A stretch of DNA of 8,161 nucleotides from an uncultured Clostridia bacterium (GTDB lineage Bacteria; Bacillota; Clostridia; Oscillospirales; Oscillospiraceae): the NCBI GenBank assembly GCA_937858235.1, contig CALLZZ010000249.1, forward strand, positions 1 to 8,161, written 5' to 3'. Below the pieces are notes generated by a model, which saw nothing but the letters and a program-made list of their open reading frames with translations, was not told the DNA's origin and made no database searches. Shown piece after piece: positions 4,099 to 8,161 of the stretch (the stretch's first letter is position 1; each line of letters opens with the position of its first letter). A program made the position numbers and the translations under genes.

Positions 4099-4647
4099 AT
4101 GAAAACTCGTACCACCCGCACGTTGGTCTCCTTGGCACTGCTGTGCGCCATGGAAATTGTCTTGGCTCGCTTCTGCGTCATCTGGATCACCAACAGCATT
4201 AAGATCACCTTTGAAGCCATTCCCATCCTGCTGGCGGGTCTGCTCTTCGGTCCGTTGGCCGGCGGATTGGTGGGTGCGGCCTCAGACATTCTGGGCGCCG
4301 CTTTCCTGTCTGGATTAGGCTGGACGCCCGCCCTCACCGTCACACCCATTCTGCTGGGTGTGCTGCCCGGACTGCTCCGTCCCCTTTTGCTGAAAAAGAG
4401 CAATCTGCCGCGTTTCTTTACCGTCACCTTCCCCGGCTTCATTCTGGGCAGTATGCTCTGGACCACCTGCTGGCTCAGCTTTCTGTACGGTACCCCATTA
4501 ACGGCACTACTTATGGTTCGGGTACCCCTATATTGCATGATCGGGGTTCTAGACGCCCTGGCGGTGTACTATCTGTACCGGAGCGGCGCCTTGCAGCGCA
4601 TCGGTCTCTGGCCAGCCGGAAAAGTAGAAAGAAGAGAAGAAGCATGA
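4099..4647 (+). CDS. folT: Folate-specific ECF transporter S component (FolT)
   Basis: The 182-residue integral membrane protein has about six hydrophobic segments and is the usual size for an S component. The N-terminal half shows the family pattern: a first helix with LVSLALLCAMEIVLARF, then KITFEAIPILLAGLLFGPLAG and GGLVGAASDILGA, the G..VG..SD..GA motif of FolT-type proteins. The S component binds folate and docks with the shared EcfA/EcfA'/EcfT energising module, encoded elsewhere. The start at 4099 has AAGGAGG (4084-4090) 8 nt upstream; the in-frame ATG at 4024 lies within the riboswitch platform. The THF riboswitch in front and folC behind support folate over other vitamins. The stop overlaps the folC start as ATGA. 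The C-terminus ends in a charged tail, KVERREEA. Confidence 0.88.
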   Translation: MKTRTTRTLVSLALLCAMEIVLARFCVIWITNSIKITFEAIPILLAGLLFGPLAGGLVGAASDILGAAFLSGLGWTPALTVTPILLGVLPGLLRPLLLKKSNLPRFFTVTFPGFILGSMLWTTCWLSFLYGTPLTALLMVRVPLYCMIGVLDALAVYYLYRSGALQRIGLWPAGKVERREEA

Positions 4648-5903
4648 GCTATACCTCTACATTAGAGTATATCCACTCGGTAAAGTGGCAGGGTAGTAAG
4701 CCCGGCCTCAGCCGTACCCAAACCTTGCTGGCCGCCCTGGGGAATCCGGAACGCGGATTAAAATTCGTCCACATCGCCGGCACCAACGGCAAGGGCAGCA
4801 CTGCCGCCTGTATCGCCGCCTGCCTCCAGGCCGCCGGCTACCGGGTGGGATTGTATACCTCACCCTTTATCAACCGGTTTAACGAACGGATGCAGATCAA
4901 TGGCACCCCTATCTCGGATGCGGATCTGGAGACGCTGGTAGACGGGATTCGCCCGGCGGCAGAAGCCATGTCGGATGCTCCGACGGAATTTGAGCTGATC
5001 ACTGCCCTGGGTTTCCTGTACTTCGCCCAGCAGCACTGCGACATCGTGGTGCTAGAGGTTGGCTTAGGCGGTGAGCTGGACTCCACCAACGTCATCGGTC
5101 CGCCAGAAGTGGCAGTGATCACTGCTCTGGGTCTGGATCACATGGCCGTGCTGGGGAACAGCATGGCGGAAATCGCCCAGGCAAAGGCGGGAATCATTAA
5201 GGGAGGCTGTCCGGTTATCTCCTACGGCGGAATTCCGGAGGCGGACGCCGTTATTGCCACCGCCTGCCAAAGGGAGCGCGCACCCCTGTACCCAGTGGAT
5301 TTTTCCCAACTCACCCTGCTTCCCGGCTCTCTGTCAGGGACACAGTTCGATTTCGGTGATTTGAAGGCACTCACACTGCCGCTTCTGGGCAGCTATCAGC
5401 CCAAAAATGCCGCCGTTGCCATTACAGCGTTAAGAGTATTGGCGGAAAGTGGTTGGAATATTTCCGATTCTGCCATTCGTACCGGTTTAGCCGCCGTTCA
5501 GTGGCCGGGACGATTTGAACTGCTCCGCAATGCGCCGCCTTTCATTCTGGACGGCAGTCATAACCCTCCCGGTATGGAGGCCACGGCTCAGAGCCTCCGA
5601 GATCGGTTTCCCGGTCAAACCATCACCTTCCTGATCTCGGTGATGGCGGACAAAGATGTGACGGGAATTCTGACTCCCATCCTGCCCCTGGCACGGGAAT
5701 TTGTAACGGTGCGCGCCAATCTCCCCCGTGCGATGTCCGCTGAGGAATTGGCTGACACCATCCTGGCTCTAGGCGGAACGGCAACGGCAGCACCTACCAT
5801 TTCTGCCGGCGTAGCGCGTGCCCTGCACCTGGCAGGAGAAACCGGCCCGGTCTGTGCCTTAGGTACCCTGTACTTTTCCGCCGATGTACGAAATGCGTTA
5901 TAG
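4644..5903 (+). CDS. folC: Bifunctional folylpolyglutamate synthase / dihydrofolate synthase
   Basis: The 419-residue product is the usual length for this Mur-ligase-like enzyme, which adds glutamate to folates using ATP and so keeps them in the cell. Visible motifs are the P-loop GTNGKGS (residues 46-52), TSPFINRFNERMQING (73-87), the LEVGLGGELDSTN block (137-149), ITALGLDHMAVLG (159-171) with KAGIIK (181-186), and the C-terminal DGSHNP (303-308) followed by the SVMADKD region. The start at 4644 is chosen because the protein family begins at this point and the codon overlaps the folT stop (ATGA); the in-frame ATG at 4533 would add folT-overlapping sequence. The ribosome binding site is poor, so translation probably depends on folT and thus on the THF switch. 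Whether it also has dihydrofolate synthase activity cannot be read from the sequence. Confidence 0.95.
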   Translation: MSYTSTLEYIHSVKWQGSKPGLSRTQTLLAALGNPERGLKFVHIAGTNGKGSTAACIAACLQAAGYRVGLYTSPFINRFNERMQINGTPISDADLETLVDGIRPAAEAMSDAPTEFELITALGFLYFAQQHCDIVVLEVGLGGELDSTNVIGPPEVAVITALGLDHMAVLGNSMAEIAQAKAGIIKGGCPVISYGGIPEADAVIATACQRERAPLYPVDFSQLTLLPGSLSGTQFDFGDLKALTLPLLGSYQPKNAAVAITALRVLAESGWNISDSAIRTGLAAVQWPGRFELLRNAPPFILDGSHNPPGMEATAQSLRDRFPGQTITFLISVMADKDVTGILTPILPLAREFVTVRANLPRAMSAEELADTILALGGTATAAPTISAGVARALHLAGETGPVCALGTLYFSADVRNAL

Positions 5904-5957
5904 GCTTTGCACTGACCGACATCCAAACTCACAGCATCCCCCTTGATTAGCAATCAC

Positions 5958-5991
5958 AATCCCTGTCTGATATTCAGGCAGGGATTTTTTT
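5958..5991 (+). terminator. Intrinsic terminator after folC
   Basis: AATCCCTGTCTGA (5958-5970) pairs with TCAGGCAGGGATT (5974-5986 region) over 12 bp including one G-U, with a 3-nt loop and a run of seven Ts. It separates folT-folC from the hrcA promoter. Confidence 0.93.
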
Positions 5992-6040
5992 CATCGTATG
6001 ATTTCGTTGAAATTCACAGACAGTTTACAGGTAGAAACTA

Positions 6041-6069
6041 TTGACAATGGGTGCGGCAGGTGCTATATT
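6041..6069 (+). promoter_or_regulatory. Sigma-A promoter of the hrcA-grpE-dnaK operon
   Basis: TTGACA (6041-6046) and TATATT (6064-6069) are separated by 17 bp. The predicted start site lies at about 6076, inside the CIRCE element, the usual arrangement for HrcA repression. Confidence 0.92.
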
Positions 6070-6073
6070 AGCC

Positions 6074-6100
6074 TTAGCACTCAGGTAGAAAGAGTGCCAA
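6074..6100 (+). promoter_or_regulatory. CIRCE operator (HrcA binding site)
   Basis: TTAGCACTC (6074-6082), nine spacer bases, then GAGTGCCAA (6092-6100). The left arm is a perfect match to the CIRCE consensus and the right arm differs at one base (C for T). It sits directly downstream of the -10 box. HrcA bound here represses the operon; heat shock relieves it. Confidence 0.95.
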
Positions 6101-6132
6101 ATCCCAGGAGAGAAAGGATCAGGTGACTGTCC

Positions 6133-7272
6133 ATGGAGATGACTGAGCGCAGAAGGAGCATTCTTCGCGCAGTGGTGGAACACTATATTGAAACTGCCGA
6201 GCCGGTAGGTTCCAAGGTCATCGCCTATCTGGCGCACCTGGACTGTAGCTCCGCCACCATCCGCAATGAGATGGCTACGTTGGAGAAAATGGGCTATCTG
6301 GAACAGCCTCATACCTCTGCCGGTCGCATCCCATCCCCTCTGGGCTATCGTTTCTATGTAAACGAGCTGATGGAGGAGCACAAGCTCTCCCTTCAGGAGA
6401 CAGATCGGATCAACGAGGCCATGCATCTAAAGATGCGGGAACTGGATCGGGTTATCGACCAAGCGGGCAGACTGGTAAGTCAATTCACCAACTACCCCTC
6501 TTTCGCCTTGACTGCCGGTCGGGATCGAATCTTTATTGACCGATACGACCTGCTGATGGTGAGTCAGAATAGTTTCATTGTGGTGGCTATGACCAACACT
6601 AAGGTGGTTAAAAATAAGCTGATCCATCTCCCCAGCGACATCACCGAACCCCAGCTTCAGCTGCTCAACGCCCTGCTGAACACCTCGTTCACCGGGAAGT
6701 CACTGCAAGAGCTGACGCCGGATCTGATGCATGTGGCGGAAAAAGCCGCGGGTAGTTCCTTCGGACTGATTTCCCTGGTGGTGTCCTTCGCCATGGAGGT
6801 CTTAGATGACCTGGAGCACAGCAGCATCCACACTGCCGGTGTGAACCATCTGTTGGATCATCCGGAGTATCAGGACGTGGATAAGGCACACAAGTTGCTG
6901 ACCTACCTCTCCGACGACCCCAACCTGGCACACCTGACGGAACCGCTGATGGGCAACGATGACAGCACCAAGGTGCTCATCGGGCCGGAAAACGTAGCTG
7001 AGGAACTAAAAGACACCAGCGTGGTTTTGGCCAGCTATGACATTGGGGACGGAATGAAGGGCGTCATTGGGGTTGTAGGCCCCACCCGGATGGATTACGC
7101 CAAGGTGACGGCAAAGCTGTCCTACCTGGCGGACAATCTGGAAAAGCTGTTCAACGGCATGGCTAGTAACTCACTGGCTCCGACGTCCCAGCAAAAGGCT
7201 TTGGGAACCAGCTCCAGTGGCTCCGACAAATCAAATCACACAGACGACGACTCCAGCAACCAAGGAGGCTGA
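6133..7272 (+). CDS. hrcA: Heat-inducible transcription repressor HrcA
   Basis: The 379-residue product starts with a winged-helix DNA-binding domain (residues about 1-75). It contains IETAEPVGSK and the nearly invariant SSATIRNEMATLEKMGYLEQ plus PHTSAGRIPSPLGYRFYV block (39-76). The central and C-terminal parts carry the GAF-like and dimerisation regions, with VLIGPEN and GVIGVVGPTRMDYAKV near residues 285-320. HrcA binds CIRCE as a dimer and depends on GroEL for activity. ATG 6133 has AGGTGA (6121-6126) just upstream; the second ATG, two codons on, is also possible. After residue about 340 an unusual Ser/Asp/Asn-rich tail of some 38 residues extends the protein beyond the typical 340-350. 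The last codons hold the GGAGG that serves grpE. Confidence 0.96.
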   Translation: MEMTERRRSILRAVVEHYIETAEPVGSKVIAYLAHLDCSSATIRNEMATLEKMGYLEQPHTSAGRIPSPLGYRFYVNELMEEHKLSLQETDRINEAMHLKMRELDRVIDQAGRLVSQFTNYPSFALTAGRDRIFIDRYDLLMVSQNSFIVVAMTNTKVVKNKLIHLPSDITEPQLQLLNALLNTSFTGKSLQELTPDLMHVAEKAAGSSFGLISLVVSFAMEVLDDLEHSSIHTAGVNHLLDHPEYQDVDKAHKLLTYLSDDPNLAHLTEPLMGNDDSTKVLIGPENVAEELKDTSVVLASYDIGDGMKGVIGVVGPTRMDYAKVTAKLSYLADNLEKLFNGMASNSLAPTSQQKALGTSSSGSDKSNHTDDDSSNQGG

Positions 7273-7277
7273 CATAA

Positions 7278-7862
7278 ATGGCAAACACGGAAAACACCAA
7301 AGAACAGGACGTTCTCAAAGAAGAGCAGGAACCAGTTCCCGCACCGGAGGCCGTTGCGACAGACGCGGCTCCGGCGGAAGAAACCGCTCAGGAACCCCAG
7401 GCTGATGAGAAGGAGCAAATTGCTTCCGCTCTGGCGCGCGCCAAGAAAGCCCTGGCAGATCAGGAGGAATCCTATCTCCGGCTGGCTGCGGAATACGATA
7501 ACTTCCGCCGGCGCAGCACCAAGGAAAAATCCGAGGCTTACACCAACGCCAAAGCAGACGCGGCGTTGAAGTTCCTACCGGTGTACGACAATTTGGAGCG
7601 AGCGCTTCAGCACGGCACCCAGGACGAAGCGTTCCTGAAAGGGGTCGAGATGACCATGACCCAGCTGCTGGAAGTGCTGGAAAGCCTGGACATCAGGCCC
7701 ATCGAGGCAGTGGGAAAACCCTTCGATCCCAACCTCCACAACGCAGTGATGCACGTTGACGATGAAACCCTAGGGGAAAACGTGATCGTTACCTGTTTCC
7801 AAACCGGATTTATCATGGGTGAGAAGGTCATCCGGTTCGCCGCGGTACAAGTGGCAAACTAA
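7278..7862 (+). CDS. grpE: Nucleotide exchange factor GrpE
   Basis: The 194-residue co-chaperone has a disordered Glu/Ala/Pro-rich N-terminus (1-45), a long coiled-coil helix (about 46-95) with YLRLAAEYDNFRRRSTKEK, the FLPVYDNLERAL four-helix segment, and the C-terminal beta domain with GKPFDPNLHNAVMHV (147-160) and GEKVIRFAAVQVAN at the end. GrpE dimers release ADP from DnaK. The start lies 5 bp after the hrcA stop, and GGAGG (7264-7268) within the end of hrcA is its ribosome binding site, so the two are translationally linked. Cys and Phe in VTCFQTGF replace the more common VLQKGY type residues, a mild variation. Confidence 0.97.
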   Translation: MANTENTKEQDVLKEEQEPVPAPEAVATDAAPAEETAQEPQADEKEQIASALARAKKALADQEESYLRLAAEYDNFRRRSTKEKSEAYTNAKADAALKFLPVYDNLERALQHGTQDEAFLKGVEMTMTQLLEVLESLDIRPIEAVGKPFDPNLHNAVMHVDDETLGENVIVTCFQTGFIMGEKVIRFAAVQVAN

Positions 7863-7954
7863 GTTGCTTGCAACAGGGCAGCCTACCGCTGTCTCTGATG
7901 TAATAAATCAATTTTTGTTAACAATTATCTTTTATATAGCAGGAGGATTTCACT
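7863..7954 (+). promoter_or_regulatory. grpE-dnaK intergenic region with hairpin
   Basis: This 92-bp spacer holds a small hairpin, GGCAGC (7877-7882) with GCTGTC (7888-7893) including one G-U and a 5-nt loop, and a 10-bp palindrome TTGTTAACAA (7915-7924). No T tract follows the hairpin, so it is not a terminator; it may mark an mRNA processing or stability site that sets dnaK levels. No convincing dnaK-specific promoter is present. The dnaK ribosome binding site AGGAGG is at 7941-7946. Confidence 0.35.
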
Positions 7955-8161
7955 ATGTCTAAAATTATCGGTATTGACCTGGGTACTACCAACTCTTGTG
8001 TCGCTGTTATGGAAGGCGGCGAAGCTGTCGTCATCACAAACGTGGAAGGTAACCGCACCACGCCCTCTGTCGTGGCATTTTCCAAGGACGGAGAACGTAT
8101 GGTAGGCCAGGTGGCAAAGCGCCAGGCCATCACCAATCCGGAACGAACCATCAGCTCCATC
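7955..8161 (+). CDS. dnaK: Chaperone DnaK (Hsp70), N-terminal 69 codons (partial)
   Basis: The frame from ATG 7955 runs off the window. It begins MSKIIGIDLGTTNSCVAVME, the phosphate-1 loop of the actin-like ATPase domain, and continues with NVEGNRTTPSVVAF and VGQVAKRQAITNPERTISSI, all nearly invariant in bacterial DnaK. The protein is the ATP-driven chaperone that works with GrpE, encoded just upstream, and DnaJ, which is not in this window but commonly follows. An AGGAGG ribosome binding site lies 8 nt before the start. As third gene behind the CIRCE-controlled promoter it is expected to be heat induced. Confidence 0.98.
   Translation, partial: MSKIIGIDLGTTNSCVAVMEGGEAVVITNVEGNRTTPSVVAFSKDGERMVGQVAKRQAITNPERTISSI

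Noticed and set aside
4059..4538. A 159-codon minus-strand open frame
   Set aside because: It is antisense to folT, with no ribosome binding site and a low-complexity basic composition.
1..8161. tRNA genes or insertion sequences
   Set aside because: No cloverleaf, CCA end, transposase motif or paired terminal repeats were found on either strand.

Overview
The window looks like chromosomal DNA of a Gram-positive, endospore-forming member of the Clostridia. The protein wording is reminiscent of Oscillospiraceae, but that is an impression and not a search result. Supporting points are yaaL-bofA (BofA inhibits pro-sigma-K processing), an hrcA-grpE-dnaK heat-shock operon with a CIRCE operator, strong AGGAGG-type ribosome binding sites, near-consensus sigma-A promoters, and two riboswitch types typical of Firmicutes. 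Most genes are fairly GC-rich (35 of 60 bases in one folC line counted by hand), with one clear AT-rich island (18 of 60 bases in two lines counted).

Layout. Positions 1-2012 lie on the minus strand. The 5' end of a probable glyA sits behind a sigma-A promoter and a ZTP riboswitch with its terminator. Next comes the rplM-rpsI ribosomal operon (L13, S9) with its own promoter, a structured leader and a terminator, and then the yaaL-bofA pair. Positions 2121-2736 contain no credible protein gene but many inverted repeats and a final intrinsic terminator, so this stretch is proposed as a large structured non-coding RNA of unknown class. Positions 2740-3660 are AT-rich. They carry a small Xre-type repressor and a DUF6442-like membrane protein in one minus-strand operon, with three evenly spaced 12-bp palindromes over its promoter. 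This pair looks like an acquired regulatory module. Positions 3497-3829 hold only unresolved fragments.

From about 3803 everything reads on the plus strand. A promoter and a class I tetrahydrofolate riboswitch precede folT (folate ECF transporter S component) and folC (folylpolyglutamate synthase), which overlap by ATGA and end at a strong terminator. A consensus promoter with CIRCE then drives hrcA, grpE and the first 69 codons of dnaK, which runs off the window.

How the genes work together. glyA makes 5,10-methylene-THF, FolT imports folate, and FolC polyglutamylates it for retention. The ZTP switch senses shortage of 10-formyl-THF and the THF switch senses the reduced folate pool, so the window holds two folate-linked RNA sensors on divergent operons. 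HrcA represses its own operon through CIRCE, and GrpE and DnaK form the chaperone core. The most novel candidates are the ~585-nt structured RNA locus and the Xre/DUF6442 module with its triple operator.
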